A stretch of DNA of 64,000 bases, taken from assembly GCF_024362765.1 (NCBI RefSeq), contig NZ_CP093302.1, positions 1,766,001 to 1,830,000 on the forward strand, given 5' to 3'. The DNA is from Alkalihalobacillus sp. LMS6. GTDB lineage: Bacteria; Bacillota; Bacilli; Bacillales; Bacillaceae_D. Made by a program: the position numbers and the translations under genes. Below are positions 26,080 to 34,818 of the stretch, piece after piece (within the stretch, counting starts at the first letter, position 1; each line of letters opens with the position of its first letter). The notes under the pieces were generated by a model. It searched no databases. It was given only the letters and a program-made list of their open reading frames with translations, and was not told the DNA's origin.

Positions 26080-26694
26080 ATGACGGAACATATTCATGTG
26101 TATAAAGAAAATAAAAAAGAAGGACCTACATTTGTTCTTTTACACGGAACTGGGGGCAATGAAGAAGATTTACTTCCCCTAGCGGAAATCATTGATCCTG
26201 GGGCAAACGTCCTTGGGGTACGAGGGAATGTGTCAGAAAATGGCATGCCGCGTTTCTTTCGCCGCCTTCAAGAAGGTGTCTTTGATATGGAAGATTTAAA
26301 AAAACGTACAGATGAACTTCATCAATTTATTAAACAAGCTGCTCAAGAATATCAGTTTAATGACCAAGAAATCTATGCGCTAGGCTATTCAAATGGAGCA
26401 AATATTGCAGCAAATATGATGTACGAACATGGATCAGTATTTAAAGGAGCCTTTTTATTTCATGCCATGGTACCGCAAGAAAAAAACGATCGACCAACAT
26501 TAACAAACACATCTGTTTTCATAGGTGCTGGCAAAAATGATCCAATGATTCCAGCTCGAGAAACTGAGACATTGATTCAAGATTTAACAGATGCAGGTGC
26601 GGCCGTTGAAAGCTATTGGACAAGTGGTGGGCATCAATTGCTAAGAGAAGAGTTAGAAGCAGCGAAAACCTGGTATGAAGCGTTAAAAGCATAA
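26080..26694 (+). CDS. mhqD: carboxylesterase/hydrolase, MhqD-like
   Basis: A 204-residue alpha/beta hydrolase with the catalytic triad visible as Ser104 (GYSNGA), Asp154 (GKNDP) and His185 (GGHQ), and the oxyanion segment HGTGGNE. It closely follows the pattern of Bacillus MhqD/YodD, a cytosolic esterase-like enzyme of the quinone-stress regulon. GGAGGG precedes the ATG. Here it is not next to other mhq genes, so the role is inferred from the protein alone. Confidence 0.8.
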   Translation: MTEHIHVYKENKKEGPTFVLLHGTGGNEEDLLPLAEIIDPGANVLGVRGNVSENGMPRFFRRLQEGVFDMEDLKKRTDELHQFIKQAAQEYQFNDQEIYALGYSNGANIAANMMYEHGSVFKGAFLFHAMVPQEKNDRPTLTNTSVFIGAGKNDPMIPARETETLIQDLTDAGAAVESYWTSGGHQLLREELEAAKTWYEALKA

Positions 26695-26737
26695 TAGATA
26701 GAAACGAAGAGCCCTTTCTGTTTAAAGTGGACAAAAA

Positions 26738-26751
26738 AACGAAATTTCGTT
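26738..26751. promoter_or_regulatory. 14-base perfect palindrome upstream of 26795 gene
   Basis: AACGAAATTTCGTT is a perfect palindrome about 45 bases before the next gene start. It could be an operator. It does not match LexA, CcpA or Fur boxes. Confidence 0.35.
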
Positions 26752-26794
26752 ACACTGCTTTTAAGAAAAGCAGCATGGAGAGGTTGAATCTAAG

Positions 26795-27487
26795 TTGAAA
26801 GAACAAAGAAACAGTTGGCTATATGCACTTGCTGGTGTGGGGTTAGTTGGTGTATTTTGTTTAGCATTACTTAGCAATCTTTTGTATCAAATTGTTGTCC
26901 TTTCAGCGTTAATTGCATTGTTTGTCTTTCTTGTGTTGAAAACAAAACGATTGGAGCAAAAGCTTGACCAATTTTTACAAGAAGATGAAGTAAAACAGAC
27001 GCAATTGGATGACGAACAAGAGAAAACAAAAGAACACGACCTAGAAGCCTTGCAGGAAAAGGAATTTCAACTACAAAAGCTTGATCTTGATCGAACACAA
27101 CTGTTTGAAGAATTATTAAGCAAAACGGAACTAGAAGAACTGGAAAAAGAAAAGATTCGCGAACGATTAGAACAAACGGATACTGAAACGTCAAAAATTC
27201 GTCAAGAATGGTTAAATGCGTCAAGTCGCTTAATGAACGTAGTAAAAGGAACAAAGAAACTGTTTGTTAAACAATCACCAATGCGTGAAATTGCAGCCTC
27301 AATGGATCCAGATATTCTTGAGTCAGGGTCGTTCGCTGCATTAAATCATGAAATTCAGCGTTTATTGCCTCGTCTATCAAAAGACAGCAATCATTCACTA
27401 GCAAATTCGAATTTTATTGACGACGATAACCAGCTTACTAGGTCTGGTTACAAAGCCTTGCTGCAGGCAAGTGAAGAAGATAAATAA
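26795..27487 (+). CDS. membrane-anchored coiled-coil protein, unknown
   Basis: A 230-residue protein with a short basic N-terminus, two adjacent transmembrane segments (YALAGVGLVGVFCLALLSNL and IVVLSALIALFVFLVL) and a cytosolic coiled coil rich in Glu, Gln and Lys (residues about 50-140), then a less charged C-terminal part. TTG 26795 with AGAGG about 11 bases upstream is the best start. No family recognised. Confidence 0.7.
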   Translation: MKEQRNSWLYALAGVGLVGVFCLALLSNLLYQIVVLSALIALFVFLVLKTKRLEQKLDQFLQEDEVKQTQLDDEQEKTKEHDLEALQEKEFQLQKLDLDRTQLFEELLSKTELEELEKEKIRERLEQTDTETSKIRQEWLNASSRLMNVVKGTKKLFVKQSPMREIAASMDPDILESGSFAALNHEIQRLLPRLSKDSNHSLANSNFIDDDNQLTRSGYKALLQASEEDK

Positions 27488-27513
27488 AAAAGTGTGCTGT
27501 AGCACACTTTTTT
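27486..27513. terminator. bidirectional terminator between 26795 gene and pepF
   Basis: AAAAAAGTGTGCT and AGCACACTTTTTT are perfect complements separated by two bases, so the top of the stem must open. A and T runs on both sides serve both converging genes. Confidence 0.85.
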
Positions 27514-29311
27514 ATTTATAACTATTTACAAGGTCGTTAATAAGAGTTCCTACATAAGCGACAGCATCTTGTATTGTTTTTTTACTCTCCATATCAACGC
27601 CACTTTGTTTAAATAAATCAAGGGGAGCGAGTGTTCCGCCAGCTTGAAGCATGTCCAGCCACTTATCAATTACTGGTTGCCCTTGCTCTTGATAAAGGGT
27701 ATAAGCCTTTGTCGCGGCTGTTAAACCTGCTGAATAGGTATACGGATATAACCCCATATAATAATGCGGTTGACGCATCCACGTACGTCCTGCTCGTTCG
27801 TTAATTTCAACAGAGTCCCCCCAAAAACCAGTTAAAACAGCTTGTTTCGTTTCGCGTAATTTAATGGCTGTAAGCGGGATTCCTTTTTCCGCAAGAGCAT
27901 ACACACGCCGTTGAAATTCACCTTCTAGTAAATGTGTAACAAAATTATGATAGTATGTCCCGATAAATTGCAGTGTAATCCAGCGTTTCATTCGCGGATC
28001 ATCAGTTTTCGTCAGTAAATGATTGCCGAGAAATAATTCATTCATCGTAGATGGTGCTTCAATACAATAAGTAGATGGCCGTGTTGCGTGAAGAGGTTGA
28101 GCTGCATTGGCATGATAAAAATGTCCAGCGTGACCGAGCTCATGGGCTAGAATAAATGCTCCTCGCATCGTATCTTTCCACGTTAGCAAAATATAAGGAT
28201 GCGAGCCGTATGGACTTGCGCAAAACGCACCAGTTGCCTTCCCAACGTTGTCAGCGCGATCCACCCAGCGCTCTTCTTTTGCTCGTTTTAACATTTTACC
28301 GTATTCTTCACCGAATGGTTCGAGGGCTTCAATAATGGTGTCGTACGCTTCTTCATATGATGTAACTGGCTCAAACTCAGGATCTAAAGGGGCTTTTAAG
28401 TCTGAGAAGCCAAATGTGTCTAACCCTAAAACGTCTTTTTTTAGTTTTGCATATCGTTGCATGTGCGGAGCTAATTCTTGATAGATCGTGTCGAGTTGAT
28501 TGTGGTACATCGCTTGCGTGACGTTTTGCGAATGAAGTAACATCTGTTCTGCTGACTCGTAACCGCGTAACCGTGCGAGCGTCACTTGTTTTGTAACTTC
28601 ACTCGCATAGAGCTTTGCATATGTATGCTCGTACTTTTTTAACGTGTCATCAAAGGCTATAAATGCGTTTCTTCGTTCTTCTGTATGCGGGGACAATTCA
28701 TATTGGTCTTCAAAGCGGGCAAAAGAAAGAGGGAATTCTTCGCCGTTTGCGCCAGTGAAAGTAGGAAACGCCATATCCGCTGATTTGCTTGTTAAATACG
28801 TTGAATAAGGGCTTGTGAGAATAGGAGATAAGGCAGCAAGCACTTCTTCTGTTTCACTAGATAGTGCGTAAGGGCGAGTGTCAGTCAATTTATCTAAATA
28901 TACACGAAACGATTGTAGTTCTTCTTTTTCTGTTTGAAATTGTTCCATAATAGCAGGTGGCAATGTTAAAATTTCGGCATCAACTTTGGCCACTTCTGCT
29001 TGAACGATAGCTTGTGTACCTTGTGCTAAACTAGAATTTCCTTGAGCGATTGCATCTGTACCGTCACTTGAGAGAGAAAGAGAAGCATACGTCATCACAG
29101 GCACAAGTTTCTCTAAAACGGCTTCTCGAGCTTCTAAAGCATGAAGGAGGTTTTCTGCACGTTCCCCGATTTTTTCAGTAAATAAAGATAATTTAGCTGC
29201 TGCTTGTTCTACCTCTTGGCGTGCTTCGTCCCATTCTTCCGTTGAAGAAAAAAGATCGCGTAAATTCCACGTTTCTTTAGTGGGGATATCTTGGCGTTTT
29301 GTTAATTCCAT
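27512..29311 (-). CDS. pepF: oligoendopeptidase F
   Basis: A 599-residue M3-family zinc metallopeptidase that cuts oligopeptides in the cytosol. The zinc motif HELGH is at residues 390-394, with the third ligand expected in the segment EAPSTMNELFLGNHLL. Length fits PepF/PepB enzymes. GGAGG precedes ATG 29311. Monocistronic: divergent helicase upstream, terminator downstream. Confidence 0.93.
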   Translation of the reverse strand: MELTKRQDIPTKETWNLRDLFSSTEEWDEARQEVEQAAAKLSLFTEKIGERAENLLHALEAREAVLEKLVPVMTYASLSLSSDGTDAIAQGNSSLAQGTQAIVQAEVAKVDAEILTLPPAIMEQFQTEKEELQSFRVYLDKLTDTRPYALSSETEEVLAALSPILTSPYSTYLTSKSADMAFPTFTGANGEEFPLSFARFEDQYELSPHTEERRNAFIAFDDTLKKYEHTYAKLYASEVTKQVTLARLRGYESAEQMLLHSQNVTQAMYHNQLDTIYQELAPHMQRYAKLKKDVLGLDTFGFSDLKAPLDPEFEPVTSYEEAYDTIIEALEPFGEEYGKMLKRAKEERWVDRADNVGKATGAFCASPYGSHPYILLTWKDTMRGAFILAHELGHAGHFYHANAAQPLHATRPSTYCIEAPSTMNELFLGNHLLTKTDDPRMKRWITLQFIGTYYHNFVTHLLEGEFQRRVYALAEKGIPLTAIKLRETKQAVLTGFWGDSVEINERAGRTWMRQPHYYMGLYPYTYSAGLTAATKAYTLYQEQGQPVIDKWLDMLQAGGTLAPLDLFKQSGVDMESKKTIQDAVAYVGTLINDLVNSYK

Positions 29312-29470
29312 CTTTTCTACCTCCTAAACTTCGTAAAACGAAATATCTTTATTATACATTAAATTTGAATGATTGGCACTAATCTAGCAAAAAGTGTTGA
29401 GAAATTCATTGTAGCCAACAGAACAACCATTCGCTAAAATAGAAGAAAGACCCTTTTTGAGGTGGAAATT

Positions 29471-31390
29471 ATGTTTAAACAAACATTACAACAAAAATTA
29501 CTAGAATTAAAACAAGATCAAAATGTTACCTATTGGCGCGAGATTGAGCCGAAAGAGGCCAAAACTGCATCATTTCCGAACTGGCTTGATATTCGGATTT
29601 GTCACGGTCTACGAAAACGCGGCATTAGTGAACTATATACACATCAACGAGAAGCCCTTACCTATGGTCATGAGCGTAAGCATTTTGTTACCGTTACACC
29701 GACAGCATCTGGAAAGTCGTTATGCTATCACTTACCTGTCTTAAAAACGTTTATAGAAAACCCTTCAAGTCGAACGTTATATTTGTTTCCGACAAAAGCC
29801 CTCGCGCAAGATCAAATGGCGGAATTAAATGAAATGATTGCGGATATTGGCATCGATTTAAAATGCCATACGTATGATGGCGATACGCCACCACAAATTC
29901 GGACTAGCGTTCGCGAAGCAGGTAATGTTGTTATTACAAATCCTGACATGCTTCACTCGGCGATTTTACCTCACCATACGAAGTGGGTGGCATTTTTTGA
30001 GCAATTAGACTATATCGTCATTGATGAACTTCACACATACCGTGGTGTGTTTGGTAGCCATGTCGCGAATGTCGTTGAGCGATTAAAACGAATTTGCGCT
30101 TACTACGGTTCAAGCCCAACTTTTATTTGCACGTCTGCTACAATTGCTAACCCAAAAGAATTAGCGGAAACATTAATTCGCGAGCCGTTTCAAGTAATAA
30201 CAGAAAGCGGAGCGCCGAGTGGCAAAAAGCATTTTATTTTTTATAATCCACCTATTGTGAATGAACCGTTACAAATTAGACAAAGTGCGATGCGATCAGC
30301 GCAAGAATTAGCAGAAGGGTTTTTACGAGAAGGTATTCAAACCATTTTATTTGCAAGAAGTCGTGTCCGTGTTGAGATTATGTTGAATAAACTCCAACAA
30401 TTAATTAAACATCAATTTGGAAAAGCAACGATTGCTGGCTATCGGGGAGGGTATTTACCAAACCAACGTCGAGAAATTGAAAAAGGCTTACGTTCAGGTG
30501 AAGTCATTGGGGTTGTGTCAACGAATGCCCTTGAATTAGGTGTAGATATCGGACAATTAGAAGTGTGTATTCTAACTGGGTATCCAGGATCCATTGCGAG
30601 TGCATGGCAGCAAGCGGGACGAGCGGGTCGTAGACAAAATGAAGCGGTTGTAATTATGGTAGCTGCGTCTACGCCTATTGATCAATATATTATGAATCAC
30701 CCTGCATATTTCTTTGAACGCAGTCCTGAAACAGCACGAGTGAATCCGCTAAATTTAATTATTTATTTGGATCACCTTAAATGCGCTGCCTATGAACTTC
30801 CTTTTCGAAGCGGGGAAACGTTCGTTGGAGAAGTTGTTGACGAATATTTGGACTATCTAACAGAAAAGCAAGTTCTTTTACAAAAAAAGGACCGCTGGTA
30901 TTGGATGACCGATGCTTTTCCAGCTCACGGCATTAGTTTACGGTCAGCGTCGCAAGAAAATGTGGTCATTATTGATCAGAGCGATGTAACAGCTCACAAA
31001 GTCATTGGGGAAATGGATCGATTTAGCGCCATGACACTGCTTCACGACGAGGCGATTTACCTCCACCAAGGGATCCAATTTCAAGTCGAATATTTGGATT
31101 GGGATGAGAAAAAAGCGTTTGTCCGCGAAGTGAAAGTTGATTATTTCACAGATGCTAATTTAGCCGTTTCCTTAACGATTCTTGAAGAAGACAATAAAAA
31201 AACTTTGGAACTGGCCACATTGTCCTACGGCGATGTTATGGTGACAGGAAAAGTAACGATCTTTAAAAAAATTCGTCTTGCCACGATGGAAAACATCGGC
31301 TCAGGACCGGTTCATTTACCAGAAGAAGAAATGCATACGAACAGTATGTGGCTTACATTTCACTCTTTAAATAAGGATATTAATTTATAA
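29471..31390 (+). CDS. mrfA: DEAD/DEAH-box helicase, MrfA-like, C-terminally truncated
   Basis: A 639-residue superfamily 2 helicase: Q-motif region TPTASGKSLCYHLP, DEAH-type box IDELHTYRGVFG, SAT (CTSATIANP), and C-terminal helicase motifs (GVVSTNALELGVDIG, AGRAGRR). This is the pattern of Bacillus MrfA/YprA, a mitomycin-damage repair helicase of about 750 residues. The protein stops soon after HLPEEEMHTNSMWL, before the four-cysteine C-terminal domain expected in MrfA, and no mrfB follows. Start 29471 has GAGGTGG upstream. The truncation abuts the accessory block. Confidence 0.8.
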   Translation: MFKQTLQQKLLELKQDQNVTYWREIEPKEAKTASFPNWLDIRICHGLRKRGISELYTHQREALTYGHERKHFVTVTPTASGKSLCYHLPVLKTFIENPSSRTLYLFPTKALAQDQMAELNEMIADIGIDLKCHTYDGDTPPQIRTSVREAGNVVITNPDMLHSAILPHHTKWVAFFEQLDYIVIDELHTYRGVFGSHVANVVERLKRICAYYGSSPTFICTSATIANPKELAETLIREPFQVITESGAPSGKKHFIFYNPPIVNEPLQIRQSAMRSAQELAEGFLREGIQTILFARSRVRVEIMLNKLQQLIKHQFGKATIAGYRGGYLPNQRREIEKGLRSGEVIGVVSTNALELGVDIGQLEVCILTGYPGSIASAWQQAGRAGRRQNEAVVIMVAASTPIDQYIMNHPAYFFERSPETARVNPLNLIIYLDHLKCAAYELPFRSGETFVGEVVDEYLDYLTEKQVLLQKKDRWYWMTDAFPAHGISLRSASQENVVIIDQSDVTAHKVIGEMDRFSAMTLLHDEAIYLHQGIQFQVEYLDWDEKKAFVREVKVDYFTDANLAVSLTILEEDNKKTLELATLSYGDVMVTGKVTIFKKIRLATMENIGSGPVHLPEEEMHTNSMWLTFHSLNKDINL

Positions 31391-31435
31391 GTTTACATAA
31401 TATACATTACAGGAACTTAAATAAAAACAAGAAGG

Positions 31436-31485
31436 TCCGTCTCAATATCTAAGAATACTTAAAGTTTTGAGACGGAATTTAATTT
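31436..31485 (+). terminator. 10-base-pair hairpin downstream of the helicase
   Basis: TCCGTCTCAA (31436-31445) pairs perfectly with TTGAGACGGA (31467-31476), followed by AATTTAATTT. It is terminator-like, and of a type also seen at the ends of transposon genes; here it marks the break after the truncated helicase. Confidence 0.6.
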
Positions 31486-31588
31486 CATTAAAAAATAAGG
31501 CATTTATATCTGCATTAAAGTATTTTTTTACTAAGTCAGTTTCAATCTTTGTTTCATTTCCAATTGTCTTCTGTGAAGAATTTTTGAT

Positions 31589-31717
31589 TCACGCATAATC
31601 GGTCTTACTTCTCGTTTCAATAGTTGTGTTATCATTTGAACTTGCATTCATGTCCATTGAGATCGGTGTCACTGTTAATAAAGTAATCGTAAGTAGAGCA
31701 AACAAATACTTTTTCAT
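31589..31717 (-). CDS. Phr signalling peptide precursor
   Basis: A 42-residue precursor: basic start and hydrophobic export signal (KKYLFALLTITLLTVTP), then a short polar tail ending ETRSKTDYA. Its ATG overlaps the rap stop as ATGA, the standard rap-phr arrangement. Phr peptides are secreted, trimmed to five or six residues and re-imported by Opp to inhibit the partner Rap. By analogy with peptides of pattern x-R-x-x-T the mature form could be TRSKT; the alternative is the extreme C-terminus. This is a prediction. Confidence 0.8.
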   Translation of the reverse strand: MKKYLFALLTITLLTVTPISMDMNASSNDNTTIETRSKTDYA

Positions 31718-32808
31718 TCTTGACCATCTCCAATCATTTCTGGTTTTAGTTTTGCATTATAGGCAATCTTAAAGTACTTTATTACATTTTCATTATCACC
31801 TTTTTTCTCAAAGATTTCAATTAATTCTTCAGCAAGTTCACAAACCTCAAAGAAAAACCCTGACTCATTTAATTCATTTATTGACTCATCAACCATATTG
31901 TCATCGTTGGTTATGTATAATCCTTCTAAAAACTTGCAACGAGTTTGGAATTCGAAGTTTTTGTAATATTGAACACTAGCCTTAGCTTTTCTAAATGACT
32001 CAATTGCTTCTTCAATTTTACCAAGTTTAAATCGAGCATGTGAAAGCTCAGTTAGTGCCTTCATGCCATAGTAAGAATTTCTGATTTCCTCAATCTCTAG
32101 TGTTTTTTCAAAGTAATGTTCGGCCGCCTTATACTCTGATTGAGAAAATTTACTAAGTCCAATTGCTTTTAGTATGATACCTGTTGTTGTTGGAGATGTA
32201 CTTTCTTCAAGGCACTCTTTTAATATTTGTTCACCCTTCTTATATTGTTTTAATTCTACGTAAATGGCTCCTATCACTTGCTTGTTATTAACAGCGTTAT
32301 ATACCAAGCCTAATCGTCTAAAAGCTGTTTCAGCTTGCTCTAAATAGGAGAGTGAAAGCAAGTGTTGATCTATGCGATAATATGCATATCCCATATAACC
32401 TAAGAAATCTGCCTCTTCCATATCGTCTTTAACGTGTTCTAATAAACGTTCGGCTTTTCGAAACATTTTTATCGCAGTTCTGTATCTTTGATTATTAAAT
32501 TCGTCTTGTCCGCTTATAAAATAATAAAGATACTTCAAATAACGATCCATCTCGGACTCCACAAATTTAAATTTATCCTCAAGGGGTTCATTTTTACTAC
32601 TCTTATCAAGAATGTTATCGTGCCTATACTCTACAAGTGAGTAGTAAGCTAGTATTTTATCATCCTCTTCCATGCTTTTGAGCATTTGTTTTGCTTCGTC
32701 TTTTAATAAGATTGCTTCTTCATAGGAACTGGAAAGAATACAGCTATACCATTCTACAATTTTTGCCCCCACTTTTGCCGAGGGAATTTTTTTTGTACAC
32801 ACAATCAC
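31714..32808 (-). CDS. Rap-family response regulator phosphatase or inhibitor
   Basis: A 364-residue protein: N-terminal helical bundle (IPSAKVGAKIVEWYSCI) and seven or so TPR repeats (for example FLGYMGYAYYRIDQHLLSLS, ALTELSHARFKLGKIEEAIE). Rap proteins dephosphorylate Spo0F~P or block response regulators such as ComA and are inhibited by the cognate Phr. GTG 32808 gives the usual N-terminus; GTG 32802 is six bases nearer the AGGTG. Target pathway cannot be told from sequence. Confidence 0.88.
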   Translation of the reverse strand: MIVCTKKIPSAKVGAKIVEWYSCILSSSYEEAILLKDEAKQMLKSMEEDDKILAYYSLVEYRHDNILDKSSKNEPLEDKFKFVESEMDRYLKYLYYFISGQDEFNNQRYRTAIKMFRKAERLLEHVKDDMEEADFLGYMGYAYYRIDQHLLSLSYLEQAETAFRRLGLVYNAVNNKQVIGAIYVELKQYKKGEQILKECLEESTSPTTTGIILKAIGLSKFSQSEYKAAEHYFEKTLEIEEIRNSYYGMKALTELSHARFKLGKIEEAIESFRKAKASVQYYKNFEFQTRCKFLEGLYITNDDNMVDESINELNESGFFFEVCELAEELIEIFEKKGDNENVIKYFKIAYNAKLKPEMIGDGQE

Positions 32809-32877
32809 CTACTTTTTTGATTTTTCTAATATAGGATAATATTACCATAAGATTAACAAGTTGTGTCGAATTATCTA

Positions 32878-32911
32878 TATTTCCCAACCTGAACATAAAT
32901 GTTGGGAAATA
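32878..32911 (-). promoter_or_regulatory. 11-base perfect inverted repeat upstream of rap
   Basis: TATTTCCCAAC (32878-32888) and GTTGGGAAATA (32901-32911) with a 12-base spacer, about 70 bases before the rap start. No T run follows on either strand, so an operator is more likely than a terminator. It does not match the ComA box. Confidence 0.45.
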
Positions 32912-32922
32912 CTGATGCAAAG

Positions 32923-32963
32923 GCAAAAAAAGAACAATTAAGCAAATAGTTTAAACTTAATTG
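32923..32963 (-). terminator. second terminator-like hairpin between the PTS genes and rap
   Basis: On the minus strand CAATTAAG (32963-32956) pairs with CTTAATTG (32942-32935) and is followed by TTCTTTTTTTG. It insulates rap from the PTS operon upstream. Apart from this and the flanking sites, 32812-33168 shows no gene. Confidence 0.6.
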
Positions 32964-33099
32964 TTTTGTATCATGTTGTAATTCTATACCTTTTGTACGA
33001 ATCAAGGTTAATGTCTTCCCTTCTAACTTTCCATCTATCTCTATATCTACGAAGTCCGACAGCTGAAGTCAATCAAATGTAATTGCACACGTGTATTGA

Positions 33100-33128
33100 T
33101 AAAGAAACCAGATTCATACTGAACCTGG
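33100..33128 (-). terminator. terminator after ulaA
   Basis: CCAGGTTCA (33128-33120) pairs with TGAATCTGG (33116-33108), loop of three, followed by TTTCTTTATC on the minus strand. It lies 40 bases after the ulaA stop. Confidence 0.7.
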
Positions 33129-33168
33129 CCTTCATATGTCATGTATTTAACTTACTTACGATGTTTCT

Positions 33169-34530
33169 TTATGAGTGATTTGAATCAGCAGGTTCTTTTC
33201 TCGTCTTAATACCGATAAAGAAGAACAAAGCAAGCAGCGCAAGGATTATGAGCGCAAAGATGATAGTTGAATTAATTTGCTGGCTCAGTAAGCCAAGTGC
33301 GATCCCAATCACCCCGAAGTCCGAATCCCCAAATGTGGTACTTTGGAAGCCAAGGTCGCCTAGTACTGGTAAGAGAAGAGCTGGTAGGAAACTAATGAAT
33401 ACGCCATTCACCATTGCACCAATAATGGCCCCTCTTCTGCCTCCTGTCGCATTTCCAAATACGCCTGCTGCTGCACCGGTAAAGAAATGTGGAACAAGAC
33501 CAGGTACAATTACCGCTAACCCAAATAGTGGAAGGAACATCATGCTTATTAATCCAGCAGCAAAGCTGAATAGAAAGCCAATGATGACCGCATTGTTGGC
33601 AAACGGGAAAACCGCTGGTGCATCAAGAGCTGGCTTCGCATTTGGAACAATTCTATCTGCGATGCCTTTAAAGGCTGGAACGATTTCACCAAGCAACATT
33701 CTTACACCGGTTAAAATAATGTAGACACCGGCTGCGAAGGTTAGACCTTGCATAAGTGAGAAAACTAAGAAATTCTGGCCATCACTTAATTGGGTTTCAA
33801 TAAAGCTACTTCCTGTAAAGAAGGCGACCACTAAGAATAAGATAACCATAGTTAAGGAAACAGCAACAGTGGTATCTCGTAAAAAGCCAAGTGATTTTGG
33901 TACTGTAATTTCTTCTGTAGATTTCTCTTTATTTCCAACCCATTTTCCAATAGTTGCAGAAGCATAGTACCCGAATGAACCAAAATGACCAACTGCAATG
34001 TCGTCAGATCCTGTGATTTCACGAGTAAACGGCTGAAGCATCGCTGGAAGTAAGACCATTAATGACCCTAGGATAATGGCCCCAAGTGCTACTAATGGAA
34101 CGCCAGACATTCCAGCTGTTGTTAAAATAACCGCTATGAGGCACGCCATAAACATAATATGGTGCCCTGTTAAAAAGATATATTTAAATGGCGTAATACG
34201 AGCAAATAGAATGTTTGCCACCATCCCAAAAAGCATAATCATGGCTGTTTCGGTTCCAAACGCATCTTGGGCGATGGCAACAATGACTTCATTATTAGGA
34301 ATGACACCGTTTACATTGAAAGCGTGGTTGAACATGGCGCTAAATTGGTCAAGTGATTGAGTAATGACCATAGCACCGGCTCCTAAAATAACAAAGCCGA
34401 GTACGGTTTTTAACGTCCCAGACACCACATCAGCCACTGCTTTGCGTTGGGCGAGCAAGCCGATGAGTGCAAAAAGACCAACCAGTAATTCTGGTGTACC
34501 TAAGAGATCGTTCATGATGAAATCAATCAT
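33169..34530 (-). CDS. ulaA: PTS ascorbate-type transporter IIC (UlaA-like)
   Basis: A 453-residue polytopic membrane protein with about ten helices and UlaA-type loops (VGHFGSFGYYAS, HFFTGAAAGVFGNATGGRRG). It imports L-ascorbate or a related sugar acid while phosphorylating it. AAAGGGGG is nine bases before ATG 34530. Lies downstream of the IIB gene and regulator, same operon. No catabolic ula genes are in view, so the true substrate is open. Confidence 0.88.
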   Translation of the reverse strand: MIDFIMNDLLGTPELLVGLFALIGLLAQRKAVADVVSGTLKTVLGFVILGAGAMVITQSLDQFSAMFNHAFNVNGVIPNNEVIVAIAQDAFGTETAMIMLFGMVANILFARITPFKYIFLTGHHIMFMACLIAVILTTAGMSGVPLVALGAIILGSLMVLLPAMLQPFTREITGSDDIAVGHFGSFGYYASATIGKWVGNKEKSTEEITVPKSLGFLRDTTVAVSLTMVILFLVVAFFTGSSFIETQLSDGQNFLVFSLMQGLTFAAGVYIILTGVRMLLGEIVPAFKGIADRIVPNAKPALDAPAVFPFANNAVIIGFLFSFAAGLISMMFLPLFGLAVIVPGLVPHFFTGAAAGVFGNATGGRRGAIIGAMVNGVFISFLPALLLPVLGDLGFQSTTFGDSDFGVIGIALGLLSQQINSTIIFALIILALLALFFFIGIKTRKEPADSNHS

Positions 34531-34550
34531 TGTGATGGACCCCCTTTCTG

Positions 34551-34817
34551 TTATACGTGTTGGTCAAGAGCTGCACGCAATTCATTCTTGTCTAAAAGAT
34601 TTTTCAGGCCTACTACATGACGAGACCCATCTTGTAAATTCGAAACAATGTCTTCAGATCCAATATACAAATCTGCTTGCTCAGTTTTCGCTGTCGTCAA
34701 ATCTGTATGTGAAACATCAGCTTCCTTTTGCAAGTCTTTCAAGATTTGCTTGGCGTTCATCTCCACAATCATAGAACTTCCTAAACCATTTCCACATACT
34801 ACTAATACTTTTTTCAT
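34551..34817 (-). CDS. ulaB: PTS ascorbate-type IIB component
   Basis: An 88-residue IIB protein with the phosphorylated cysteine in VVCGNGLGSSMIVE near residue 8. GGAGG precedes ATG 34817, which lies one base beyond the regulator stop, implying translational coupling. It passes phosphate from a IIA domain to the IIC-bound sugar. Confidence 0.88.
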   Translation of the reverse strand: MKKVLVVCGNGLGSSMIVEMNAKQILKDLQKEADVSHTDLTTAKTEQADLYIGSEDIVSNLQDGSRHVVGLKNLLDKNELRAALDQHV

Positions 34818-34818
34818 T

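Noticed and set aside
32744-32926. 60-codon minus-strand frame at the rap start
   Set aside because: Overlaps rap in another frame and covers the promoter region; no ribosome binding site.
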